In this document: piece by piece, positions 1 through 7,571 of the stretch
Numbering within the stretch: the first letter of the stretch is position 1
Layout: each line of letters starts with the position of its first letter
From: Lactobacillus sp. ESL0680
GTDB taxonomy: Bacteria; Bacillota; Bacilli; Lactobacillales; Lactobacillaceae
Length of the DNA: 64,000 nucleotides
Assembly: GCF_029392855.1 (NCBI RefSeq)
Contig: NZ_CP113945.1
Span: 1,550,001-1,614,000 of the forward strand
Direction: 5' to 3'
Notes under the pieces: model-generated
What the model was told of the DNA's origin: nothing
The model's database searches: none
The model's input: only the letters and a program-made list of their open reading frames with translations
Position numbers and translations under genes: made by a program

Positions 1-88
1 CCAAGTTGCTTTTACCAAAAACATTAATCTGAAAAATCAGGGTTAACACACCAAGGGCAAATTTAATAAAAAGTTGCAAATAATCCAT
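1..88 (-). CDS. DUF421 (YetF-like) membrane protein, N-terminal fragment
   Basis: The ATG at 88-86 follows a perfect GGAGG site and opens a reading frame starting MDYLQLFIKFALGVL, a hydrophobic first helix ending in an FGKSNL-like stretch; the rest lies beyond the left edge. This opening is typical of the DUF421/YetF family, membrane proteins of unknown biochemical role with a small cytoplasmic domain. It starts 11 bases after the stop of the DUF3290 gene, and DUF3290-DUF421 pairs are a usual arrangement in lactobacilli. The pair therefore probably forms one membrane complex. Function is not known. Confidence 0.75.
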   Translation of the reverse strand, partial: MDYLQLFIKFALGVLTLIFQINVFGKSNL

Positions 89-99
89 GATTAAGCCTC

Positions 100-549
100 C
101 TAATTCTTCACATTAACATCATGATTGATAACGTGAGCTTTATTCAATGTATAACTGTTATTATCTTCATTTAAATTAAGCTGATAATCTGTGTCTTTAG
201 AGTCGACACGCACAATGATCCCGTTCTGCAAGGTTGTTGAATTAACCAATACATCTGATGTCGCTACGCCCTGGTCGCGCGCAACTGACTTGATAAACGG
301 CACAATCTGAACTGACTGCGACTTAACCAGTGTTGTTTCAACGTATTTTTCGTACTGTGTTCCGACAAATAATAGTAAGAACAGCAGCGCGATAATTCCT
401 AAATCGCGATAGCGTGTATCAAATCGGTGCCGCAAATACAGGATTGCAAATACAATCATCGTTAACGCGGCCGCCGCAATTAAGACGTAAAGAATAGTTT
501 TACTCGTACTTTGATTTTGCTCAATATATTTAAGTGTATAAAAAGTCAT
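100..549 (-). CDS. DUF3290 family membrane protein
   Basis: 149 residues with two hydrophobic helices (about residues 18-39 and 49-63) followed by a soluble extracytoplasmic or cytoplasmic tail of about 80 residues. The short leading region, the paired helices and the immediate downstream DUF421 gene match the DUF3290 family, which has no assigned biochemical function. The stop codon is itself part of the ribosome site of the DUF421 gene (TAGGAGG), so the two are probably translationally linked. A TATACT box at 605-600 could be the -10 of its promoter. Confidence 0.8.
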   Translation of the reverse strand: MTFYTLKYIEQNQSTSKTILYVLIAAAALTMIVFAILYLRHRFDTRYRDLGIIALLFLLLFVGTQYEKYVETTLVKSQSVQIVPFIKSVARDQGVATSDVLVNSTTLQNGIIVRVDSKDTDYQLNLNEDNNSYTLNKAHVINHDVNVKN

Positions 550-606
550 TACATTGCCACCTTTTGCTTTAACAAACTCAAATTACAATCTATGCTTTTA
601 GTATAA

Positions 607-636
607 CAAAAAGCGGTCAACTATTAGTTGGCCACT
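607..636 (-). terminator. Terminator of the PAS-domain gene
   Basis: In minus-strand sense GGCCAACT-loop-AGTTGACC is followed by GCTTTTTG, just after the stop of the 649-1398 gene and before the DUF3290 promoter. Confidence 0.6.
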
Positions 637-648
637 ACTCAGCAATTT

Positions 649-1398
649 TTAATTTTCAGAAGCACCACTAGCTGTATCAGCTGCAGGTTCTGGTTTTTCA
701 GCTTGTTCTTGTGCAGCTTCTGCCTTAGTAGAGGCACCAGTTGCGGCATCAGGATTAGAATTGCGTCTATAAGTTGCTCCTGTCGTCGCGTCCTCATCAA
801 CTACCAGCTTCTGACCAGTAGTTTCACAGAAGTACTTAACTAACGGGTACAAGTCCTGAACCCATTCATAAATACCGGCGTAATTGCCTTCATCATCAAC
901 TACCCGCTTATAATAGTGCAGCACTAGTTCCTTCAAGTTGCCGGTAGGAACTGGCATATAAACGTCATCATGACCAGCTTGTCTTGTGCGCAAAGCATGA
1001 ACAACCTTCTTGGTTTCCTGAATTACATCACCAACATGTGGGTGGACATCATTCATCGTGTTGCCGACTTGTTCAGGAACCCGCTTAGCCTTCATCTTGG
1101 CAATCGGGTCAACTGGCCGGTTGTACCACAAGAATTGGTTATTCTCATCAACAAACGATAACTCACCAATCGTGTCGCGCAGCATCCAGTTAATTTGATT
1201 AACCGTTAACAAGCCACTGTCGAGCTTAACGTAATCATCGCCTTCAGCCGCGTGAACCTTCTCTGCAGCTTGGTCTAACCAGTCTGGGTCTTCTTTATTA
1301 ATTCCACTAACTGTATAGCGGCCCTTGCCCTTAGCATCAAAGTCTTCTTGCATGTATTCATCGGGGTTCATATTCTTTAACCATTGCGGTTCTGCCAT
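649..1398 (-). CDS. PAS-domain protein, DUF438-like C-terminal type
   Basis: 249 residues. Residues about 75-195 contain a PAS-like fold of the kind found at the end of DUF438 proteins: INWMLRDTIGELSFVDENN, then an arginine-rich stretch, VGNTMNDVHP, and a final strand GNYAGIYEWVQDLYPL. No hemerythrin-like or kinase domain is attached. The last 45 residues are low complexity, rich in Ala, Glu and Thr, and include repeated AATGAS-type tripeptides. The ATG has a GGAGAA site. It is a single-gene unit with its own terminator. The PAS fold suggests sensing of a small ligand or redox state; partner and signal are unknown. Confidence 0.65.
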   Translation of the reverse strand: MAEPQWLKNMNPDEYMQEDFDAKGKGRYTVSGINKEDPDWLDQAAEKVHAAEGDDYVKLDSGLLTVNQINWMLRDTIGELSFVDENNQFLWYNRPVDPIAKMKAKRVPEQVGNTMNDVHPHVGDVIQETKKVVHALRTRQAGHDDVYMPVPTGNLKELVLHYYKRVVDDEGNYAGIYEWVQDLYPLVKYFCETTGQKLVVDEDATTGATYRRNSNPDAATGASTKAEAAQEQAEKPEPAADTASGASEN

Positions 1399-1566
1399 TT
1401 TTATTCTCCTTGTTCAATTAATCACGTAATAACAATACAATTATATTATAAAAGCGCTTTATTTGCACTGGCATTTAAAAAAATATTTTTTGCCGCGTTT
1501 GTAATTTTTCTTTCATATAGTTATGAGCTAAAATATAGTGTAACTACTAGCACAAAAGGAGATACT

Positions 1567-2481
1567 ATGAAAACTGGTACTAAAATTATTACTTTAGACA
1601 ACGGTTACCACTTATGGACCAACACCCAAGGCCACGGCGATATTCACCTCTTGGCTTTGCACGGCGGCCCCGGCGGCAACCACGAATATTGGGAAGATAC
1701 TGCTGAACAATTGAAGAAGCAGGGCTTAGACGTACAAGTAACCATGTACGATCAACTTGGCTCACTTTATTCTGACCAACCTGATTATTCTGACCCTGAA
1801 ATTGCTAAGAAGTATCTGACTTACGAATACTTTTTGGATGAAGTTGACGAAGTCCGGGTTAAACTAGGCTTAGACAACGTTTATTTAATCGGACAAAGCT
1901 GGGGCGGCTTATTGGTTCAAGAATACGCCGTTAAGTATGGTCAACACTTGAAGGGGGCCATCATTTCTTCAATGGTTGACGAAATTGACGAATACGTTGC
2001 TTCAGTCAACCGCCGCCGGCAAGAAGTCCTTCCGCAAACCGAAATTGACTTCATGCACCAATGTGAAGAAAACAACGATTACGACAATGACCGTTACCAA
2101 GCCGACGTTAATATTTTGAACATTAACTTTGTCGACCGTAAACAGCCATCTAAGCTCTACCACTTGAAAGACATTGGTGGCACTGCCGTTTACAATGCCT
2201 TCCAAGGCGACAACGAATTCGTAATTACTGGTAAGTTGAAGGATTGGCACTTCAGAGATCAACTCAAGAACATCAAGGTGCCAACACTGCTCACTTTTGG
2301 CGAGAACGAAACAATGCCGATTGCCACTGCTAAAACGATGCAGAAGGAAATTCCTAACTCACGCCTTGTTACTACCCCAGACGGCGGTCACCACCACATG
2401 GTTGACAACCCTGCCGTTTACTACAAGCACCTAGCTGACTTCATCAAACAAGTTGAAGCTGGTACCTTCAAGGGTGAATAA
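1567..2481 (+). CDS. pepI: Proline iminopeptidase
   Basis: 304 residues, alpha/beta hydrolase fold, peptidase family S33. It releases N-terminal proline from peptides in the cytoplasm, completing casein peptide breakdown in lactobacilli. The oxyanion motif HGGPGG is at residues 32-37 and the nucleophile Ser111 sits in GQSWGG; the last His is in the DGGHHHM region. Length is close to the 294-304 of known lactobacillar enzymes. The frame is open upstream to 1384, but the start chosen is the ATG at 1567 because AAAGGAG lies at 1555-1561. It is a single gene closed by a strong terminator. Confidence 0.93.
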   Translation: MKTGTKIITLDNGYHLWTNTQGHGDIHLLALHGGPGGNHEYWEDTAEQLKKQGLDVQVTMYDQLGSLYSDQPDYSDPEIAKKYLTYEYFLDEVDEVRVKLGLDNVYLIGQSWGGLLVQEYAVKYGQHLKGAIISSMVDEIDEYVASVNRRRQEVLPQTEIDFMHQCEENNDYDNDRYQADVNILNINFVDRKQPSKLYHLKDIGGTAVYNAFQGDNEFVITGKLKDWHFRDQLKNIKVPTLLTFGENETMPIATAKTMQKEIPNSRLVTTPDGGHHHMVDNPAVYYKHLADFIKQVEAGTFKGE

Positions 2482-2483
2482 AT

Positions 2484-2517
2484 AAAAAACGCAGCCCGAT
2501 TATGAGTTGCGTTTTTT
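2484..2517. terminator. Bidirectional terminator between pepI and the amidotransferase gene
   Basis: AAAAAACGCA at 2484-2493 is complementary to TGCGTTTTTT at 2508-2517; the run of T on one strand and A on the other serves both convergent genes. Confidence 0.85.
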
Positions 2518-2529
2518 ATTTACCCTGAA

Positions 2530-3195
2530 TTAATTAGTAATGTAGTCCAGTAAGTCAAACATGACTTGTTTATTTTCAGCGGGGACTACTTGACCCAAAA
2601 TATCGTCTGCCGTTTGCCCTAGAACTGACCCCCTAATATAGGGGAAATCATTAGTAACCATTTCGCGAACGTTATTGGCTTTGGGTTCAAAGTGAAATTG
2701 CAGGCCAATGACGCGGTGACCGATGACGAAGCCCTGATTTCGGTGGTATTTGGTTGAGAACAACAACTGACTGCCTTCTGGCAACTCAAACATTTCTTCA
2801 TGCCAATGCAAGGCAAGCAGTTCAGCTGGTACATTAGGAATTACCGTTGTTTCCAAATGTACTGGTTCCCAACCGACTTCTTTAACTGCAGCCTTTTTAA
2901 TCGTGGCACCCAATGTCTTGGCAATCTGCTGGGCACCGAAACAAGCACCGAAGATTGGCTTATCTTGAGCCAACAATTCTTTAATTAAAGCCCGTTCCTG
3001 CTTAATCCACAGCAGGTCATCATTTGGACTCATTGGTCCGCCCAAAATAACTAACATATCAGTCTGCTCGGCAGTTGGTAAATACCCAAACTGATACGGA
3101 TGATACGTATAAACTTCGTGCCCACGGCTCTCAGCCCAATCAACGATTGAGCCCGGTCCTTCGTTAGGGGTATGTTGTAAGATATTAACGCGCAT
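2530..3195 (-). CDS. Class I glutamine amidotransferase-like protein
   Basis: 221 residues from the ATG at 3195-3193, which has an AGAAGG site seven bases upstream; an in-frame start at 3246 exists but lacks one. The triad expected of class I amidotransferases is present: Cys85 in FGACFGAQQ, His168 and Glu170 in GLQFHFE. The LVILGGPMSP stretch is also typical. Such stand-alone proteins resemble the amidotransferase half of GMP synthase but have no synthetase domain or partner here, so the ammonia acceptor is unknown. It ends at a shared terminator with pepI. Confidence 0.8.
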   Translation of the reverse strand: MRVNILQHTPNEGPGSIVDWAESRGHEVYTYHPYQFGYLPTAEQTDMLVILGGPMSPNDDLLWIKQERALIKELLAQDKPIFGACFGAQQIAKTLGATIKKAAVKEVGWEPVHLETTVIPNVPAELLALHWHEEMFELPEGSQLLFSTKYHRNQGFVIGHRVIGLQFHFEPKANNVREMVTNDFPYIRGSVLGQTADDILGQVVPAENKQVMFDLLDYITN

Positions 3196-3379
3196 ATTGC
3201 GGCCTTCTTTCCAGATGTCTTCTTGGCAAATATTTATCTCAATCATACATTACTATTGCCCTGTTTTGTATTTAAATATGCTGGTGATTATTTTTTATTT
3301 AAGAAAGCACCAAAAGTAGTCAAATATGCTCTAAGCAATTATAATTAGGGATAAGTTAATAAGGAGGATATTTCCTATT

Positions 3380-4243
3380 ATGAAGAAAACTACGATTTGG
3401 ACAATTGTGGCAGTTGCGATTATTGCACTTGGCGGGGGCGTCATTTATGGCACCCAAAAGTCCAGCAGCAATCAGGTTAACGCCGCATACACTGAAGCAA
3501 TTGATAATGGTAAGAACGCAGTAATGGACAAGGATTATGTCCGTGCCAGCAGCGACTTTGCCAAAGCCGGCAAAATCAAAAAGACGGCACTAGCTACGGC
3601 ATACAAAAACCAAGCTGATGGGATGCTCTCGGCAATTGACGCGGCTAAAGATGGCGAATATACCGATGCCTTAAGCACAGTTAACAACGTTATTAATGAA
3701 GATCATGGCTATTCCCTGTTAATTAAACAAGGCCAAAAACTGCAATCAACGCTGAAAGATGTCAAGGATAACTACGAACATGAATTGAAGCCGCTCTTTG
3801 ACCAAGCCAAAAAGGCCGAGCAGGATAAGCAGTACCAGGAAGCTGTTGACCACTACCAAAAGATCCTTAACCTGCCTTACATTGACGGCAAATACTATGC
3901 TAAATATAAGGACAAGGCACAAAAAGGTATTGCTAATAACAAAGATGCCGCTAAAGACAATCACAGCACTGTAACTACTGATAAAAATTCAACCAATAAT
4001 TCTGCTGCTGGTGACACTGGTAATGCTGGCAAAACCGGCGAAGGTGCAATGGGTGACCACAAGGTTAACGGCAAAACTGTCGGCGCCAGCCAAATCACGC
4101 AGCTGCGTAAACAACTCAAAAGTCTTGGCTTTGACCCAATGTCATGGAGTCCGCAAGACTTGATTGACATGTATCGAAGCACAGGTCACAGTGATCCCAG
4201 CCAAATTACAAAAGAAGATGTACAAAAATACTTGAAGCCATAG
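3380..4243 (+). CDS. Membrane-anchored extracytoplasmic helical-repeat protein, function unknown
   Basis: 287 residues. One hydrophobic helix at about 6-24 without a lipobox predicts a type II membrane anchor. Residues 35-190 are helical and charged and look like degenerate TPR-like repeats (AKAGKIKKTALATAYKNQAD and QAKKAEQDKQYQEAVDHYQ). A flexible Ser/Asn/Gly-rich linker (about 193-230) leads to a compact C-terminal segment with a conserved-looking SQITQLRKQLKSLGFDP stretch. AAGGAGG at 3361-3367 supports the start. Proteins of this design occur in lactobacilli at the cell surface; no biochemical role is assigned. Confidence 0.7.
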   Translation: MKKTTIWTIVAVAIIALGGGVIYGTQKSSSNQVNAAYTEAIDNGKNAVMDKDYVRASSDFAKAGKIKKTALATAYKNQADGMLSAIDAAKDGEYTDALSTVNNVINEDHGYSLLIKQGQKLQSTLKDVKDNYEHELKPLFDQAKKAEQDKQYQEAVDHYQKILNLPYIDGKYYAKYKDKAQKGIANNKDAAKDNHSTVTTDKNSTNNSAAGDTGNAGKTGEGAMGDHKVNGKTVGASQITQLRKQLKSLGFDPMSWSPQDLIDMYRSTGHSDPSQITKEDVQKYLKP

Positions 4244-4264
4244 TACTTTAAGATAATGTACCTT

Positions 4265-4296
4265 AACTCGTCCGCCTAAGAGCAGGGCGAGTTTTA
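4265..4296 (+). terminator. Terminator after the repeat protein gene
   Basis: AACTCGTCC and GGGCGAGTT form a stem followed by TTTATCTTTT. Confidence 0.7.
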
Positions 4297-4332
4297 TCTT
4301 TTAAAGTTCAATTTAACCAAGTAAAAACATGA

Positions 4333-4338
4333 TATAAT
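4333..4338 (+). promoter_or_regulatory. Probable -10 box of the acidic orphan gene
   Basis: A perfect TATAAT lies about 130 bases upstream of the TTG start; the -35 is weak (TTTAAC or TTCAAT at non-ideal spacing). It would give a leader of about 125 bases that includes the hairpin at 4389-4431. Confidence 0.45.
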
Positions 4339-4388
4339 TAGATAGATATCATCGAATACAAAACTACTATATTTAACATGGATTACCG

Positions 4389-4431
4389 CAATAGTTGCTT
4401 TTACCGCTTAAACTCGGTAAAATGACTATTG
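4389..4431 (+). promoter_or_regulatory. Long leader hairpin upstream of the acidic orphan gene
   Basis: CAATAGT-tgc-TTTTACCG at 4389-4406 pairs with CGGTAAAA-tg-ACTATTG at 4415-4431: 15 base pairs interrupted by one small internal loop. It is not directly followed by a T run, so a terminator is unlikely; it may be a leader structure or an mRNA stabiliser. Confidence 0.5.
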
Positions 4432-4470
4432 ACTTTCACGTGTCCTATTTTTATTAAAGGAGTGTCCGCA

Positions 4471-4893
4471 TTGACTGAACAAGAAAATAACACTAAAGAT
4501 ACTGAACAAGAAAATGATGAACTTAAAGTTGTCATGCCAGATGCCAATTGGTCTACTATGACACAAGAAGAATTTGCTGAGCAGCCTGACTACTTGCAAG
4601 TCTTCACTGACTTCTACATTTCTCAATTCAATCAACGTGATTTGGAAATTATGGATCGTTACGATACAAATGCAAACATGGTTGATATCAACCACTATTT
4701 GCTTGATAATATCCATTTTTCACGGAAAGAATTAATCAGACACGCTTTGCAATATCATGCAAATAACTTCCAAAACCTGATTGACGAAATCGCCAAACAA
4801 GACGAAGTTGACCCAAGTAACATGACAACTTATACTGATTGGGATAATTGGTATGAAGATTGCCGCAATAAAATCGAAAATTCTTTGTCATAA
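4471..4893 (+). CDS. Acidic cytoplasmic protein of unknown function
   Basis: 140 residues starting at TTG 4471, chosen because AAAGGAG lies at 4457-4463; the longer frame from 4429 has no ribosome site. The N-terminus is a low-complexity acidic tail with a repeated TEQEN unit. The middle and C-terminal parts are predicted helical and rich in Tyr, Asp and Asn (DFYISQFNQRD, HALQYHANNF, TDWDNWYEDCRNKI). No signal peptide or membrane segment. No family recognised. It is closed by its own terminator before kup. Confidence 0.65.
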   Translation: MTEQENNTKDTEQENDELKVVMPDANWSTMTQEEFAEQPDYLQVFTDFYISQFNQRDLEIMDRYDTNANMVDINHYLLDNIHFSRKELIRHALQYHANNFQNLIDEIAKQDEVDPSNMTTYTDWDNWYEDCRNKIENSLS

Positions 4894-4939
4894 TTTACTT
4901 GTACTACAGCTAAAAAAAGAACACAATAGATACTTAACG

Positions 4940-4966
4940 AGAATGCCTTTTTGGACATTCTTTTTT
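4940..4966 (+). terminator. Terminator before kup
   Basis: AGAATGCC pairs with GGACATTCT and is followed by TTTTT, separating the orphan gene from kup. Confidence 0.75.
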
Positions 4967-5011
4967 ACTTAAAAACAAATACTATTTTAGTCTATGGGAG
5001 TACAGATAACT

Positions 5012-7039
5012 ATGGATCAAAAAAAGAAGCGAATTTCAGCCGCTGGGCTGTTAATTACAATTGGGATTGTTTACGGTGATATTGGGACTAGTCCCCTTTA
5101 CGTAATGAAATCAATCCTAAATGGTAATGGCGGTATAGCTAATGTTAATCGCGAATTAATTTTAGGTTCAATCTCGTTGATTTTCTGGACGGTTACTTTA
5201 CTAACAACTGTCAAATATGTAATGGTCGCGCTCAACGCAACTAACCGCGGCGAAGGTGGGATCTTCGCCCTTTATGCACTGGTACGTAAGCGTGCCAAGT
5301 GGCTGGTTGTTCCAGCCTTAGTCGGTGGTGCAGCGCTTTTGGCTGACGGAACACTGACGCCAGCTGTAACGGTTACCACCTCAATCGAGGGGTTAAAAAA
5401 CATGAAGTTTGGCTCGAGCATCCCCGTCCCTAGCCAAACAATGGTTATTATTATTACCATCGTGATTTTGCTGCTGCTATTCTCTATTCAAATGCTGGGT
5501 ACCAGCAGTATCGGTAAGGCTTTTGGTCCTATCATGCTTGTCTGGTTCACCTTCTTAGGTGCAATCGGCATTCTCAACATGGCACATGACTGGTCAATTT
5601 TAGAGGCACTTAATCCATATTGGGCAATCAAAATTCTGTTTAGTCCGGCTAACAAAGTCGGGATCTTTATCTTAGGATCAATCTTTTTGGCAACTACTGG
5701 GGCTGAAGCGTTGTATTCAGATGTTGGTCATGTTGGTAAGGGCAATATTCGTGGTTCTTGGCCTTACGTTTTCATTTGTTTAGCACTCAACTATCTTGGT
5801 CAAGGTGTTTGGATTTTACAAAATCCTAATTATCAAACTCACGGCACCGAATTAAATCCTTTCTTTGAAGCTGTTCCAGGTAATTTGCGATTATTTGCCA
5901 TTATCTTGGCAACTATCGCCGCTATCATTGCCTCACAAGCCTTGATTACTGGTTCCTTTACCTTAGTTTCTGAAGCCAGCGGATTAAAATTCCTGCCGCG
6001 CATGAACATTAATTATCCAACTACTGAGCACGGACAGATTTATATCCCATCAGTAAACAAGATGCTCTGTGTAGCCACAATCGCCATCGTTATTTTCTTC
6101 CAAACATCTGAACATATGGAAGCAGCCTATGGTCTGTCAATCACAGTAACAATGCTAATGACCACGCTTCTATTATTCGAATATTTGGGTAACAAAAAGA
6201 CACCGCTGGTCTTGCGACTAAGCTTCTTATTAGTATTCGGCTTTATCGAGAGTATGTTCTTGATTTCCAGTTTGACCAAGTTCATGCGTGGTGGTTACGT
6301 AACTGTCTTAATTGCCGGTTTCATCGGCATTATCATGTTCATCTGGTACTTCGGCAACAAGGTACGCGACAAGCACGAAGGCGCCAATACTTATGTACGT
6401 CTTGACGAATTTACTGATATGTTAACCGACCTAAGTCATGACGATGACTTCCCTGTCTACGCCACCAACTTAGTTTACATGGCTAAGGTTAAGTACAATA
6501 AGTTCATTAAACGAGAAATTTTGTATTCAATTTTGGACAAACGGCCTAAACGAGCACACGCTTATTGGTTTGTGTCAGTTAACATTACCAACGAACCATT
6601 CACTGCCAAGTATGCCGTCAACACTTATGACACAAAGAACGTGATTAACGTTCAATTGTTCCTCGGCTTCAAAAAGCAGACTAGCGTTAACGTCTACTTG
6701 CGGCAAATTGTCCACGACCTAATTAAGGACGGGACAATCGAAGCTCAACCACAGGAATACACCACAATGCCTGGACGTGAAGTTGGCGACTTCTCCTTCG
6801 TTATCGTTAACGATGTCGTTAGTCCATTAACGAAGCTTAAGGGCTTTGACAAGTGGATTGTTCAAGCACGGGTTTGGCTGCAGAACCTATCATCCAACCC
6901 CGCAACTTGGTTTGGCCTTGAATACACAGACACAGTTGTCGAACGTGTCCCACTGATTTTAGGCAAGCCTGAACGTAATTTACACATCAAGCGGGTAGCA
7001 ACACGCGACTATTCTAATTTAAAGAACGAAGAAAATTAA
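5012..7039 (+). CDS. kup: KUP-family potassium uptake protein
   Basis: 675 residues, low-affinity K+ transporter that likely works as a K+/H+ symporter in the cytoplasmic membrane. The N-terminal signature GIVYGDIGTSPLYVMKSIL is diagnostic, and about twelve hydrophobic helices fill residues 10-450; the C-terminal 220 residues form the cytoplasmic domain that in this family can bind c-di-AMP. The start ATG 5012 follows GGGAG; an upstream ATG at 4994 overlaps that site and is less likely. It is a single-gene unit between two terminators. No riboswitch consensus was recognised in front of it. Confidence 0.93.
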   Translation: MDQKKKRISAAGLLITIGIVYGDIGTSPLYVMKSILNGNGGIANVNRELILGSISLIFWTVTLLTTVKYVMVALNATNRGEGGIFALYALVRKRAKWLVVPALVGGAALLADGTLTPAVTVTTSIEGLKNMKFGSSIPVPSQTMVIIITIVILLLLFSIQMLGTSSIGKAFGPIMLVWFTFLGAIGILNMAHDWSILEALNPYWAIKILFSPANKVGIFILGSIFLATTGAEALYSDVGHVGKGNIRGSWPYVFICLALNYLGQGVWILQNPNYQTHGTELNPFFEAVPGNLRLFAIILATIAAIIASQALITGSFTLVSEASGLKFLPRMNINYPTTEHGQIYIPSVNKMLCVATIAIVIFFQTSEHMEAAYGLSITVTMLMTTLLLFEYLGNKKTPLVLRLSFLLVFGFIESMFLISSLTKFMRGGYVTVLIAGFIGIIMFIWYFGNKVRDKHEGANTYVRLDEFTDMLTDLSHDDDFPVYATNLVYMAKVKYNKFIKREILYSILDKRPKRAHAYWFVSVNITNEPFTAKYAVNTYDTKNVINVQLFLGFKKQTSVNVYLRQIVHDLIKDGTIEAQPQEYTTMPGREVGDFSFVIVNDVVSPLTKLKGFDKWIVQARVWLQNLSSNPATWFGLEYTDTVVERVPLILGKPERNLHIKRVATRDYSNLKNEEN

Positions 7040-7053
7040 AATTTTAAACACAC

Positions 7054-7090
7054 AAAAAGTGCAGTAGCTTAATTGCTACTGCACTTTTTT
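7054..7090 (+). terminator. Terminator after kup
   Basis: AAAAAGTGCAGTAGC and GCTACTGCACTTTTTT form a perfect 15-bp stem with a 6-base loop. Confidence 0.92.
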
Positions 7091-7192
7091 ATATGGCTTT
7101 TTATTTTGACTGCTAAAGCATTATTAAATATTGCTATTTTGTAGTAAAATACTACCAAGTTTAAAAAGAATATACTAAAAGTAGGCTAATCA

Positions 7193-7393
7193 GTGAAAAA
7201 CGTAAAAAGAATTATTTTAGATATTTTTAAATCGCTATCATTTTGGGCGCTATTTCCGGTGCTTTATTTTCTAGTTACCTGTATTAAATCTAAAATGTAT
7301 CTGTCAATGTGTTTAGCATTGTTAATGCTCATAATCGATGTATCCCAATTTATAAAAGATTTAGCTGGAATATTAAAAAAAGACATACTGTAG
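7193..7393 (+). CDS. Small membrane protein, function unknown
   Basis: 66 residues from a GTG start, with two hydrophobic stretches (about 14-30 and 37-52) and basic ends, so a small two-helix membrane protein. The ribosome site is weak (AGTAGG nine bases before). It has no recognised family, and lies directly before an insertion-sequence-like end, so it may be a relic of an accessory gene. A decayed coding frame cannot be excluded. Confidence 0.4.
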   Translation: MKNVKRIILDIFKSLSFWALFPVLYFLVTCIKSKMYLSMCLALLMLIIDVSQFIKDLAGILKKDIL

Positions 7394-7403
7394 AAAGGTA
7401 ACA

Positions 7404-7470
7404 TGGACCCCCGAAATTAGGACAATCTAATTTTTGGAGCCATTATGACTAATTATCTAAAAAAATAAAA
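7404..7470 (+). mobile_element. Possible solitary end of an IS3-family insertion sequence
   Basis: The stretch begins TGGACCCCCGAAATTAGGAC, resembling the terminal repeat of IS3/IS150-group elements of lactobacilli, continues with AAATTAG/CTAATTT dyad, a GGAG site and an ATG that opens MTNYLKK before a stop, as expected for a truncated OrfA start. No matching right end or transposase body is visible in the window. Identification rests on memory of the family ends. Confidence 0.35.
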
Positions 7471-7516
7471 TTAAACGTTCTTTTTTAGTTATTTACTCGG
7501 TCAATTTTGAATACAC

Positions 7517-7552
7517 AAAAGCCGTCAATCATATCATGAATGACAGCTTTTT
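7517..7552 (-). terminator. Terminator after pepO
   Basis: AAAAGCCGTCA and TGACAGCTTTT flank a 13-base loop and lie 20 bases beyond the pepO stop; the stem works on either strand. Confidence 0.75.
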
Positions 7553-7571
7553 ATAAGTGTTTAATATTAAA

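Noticed and set aside
1384..1566. N-terminal extension of pepI
   Set aside because: The promoter-like AT-rich region and the AAAGGAG at 1555 show that translation starts at 1567; the known protein length agrees.
4894..5011. c-di-AMP riboswitch in front of kup
   Set aside because: The gap is too short and holds only a plain terminator; no ydaO-type motif seen.
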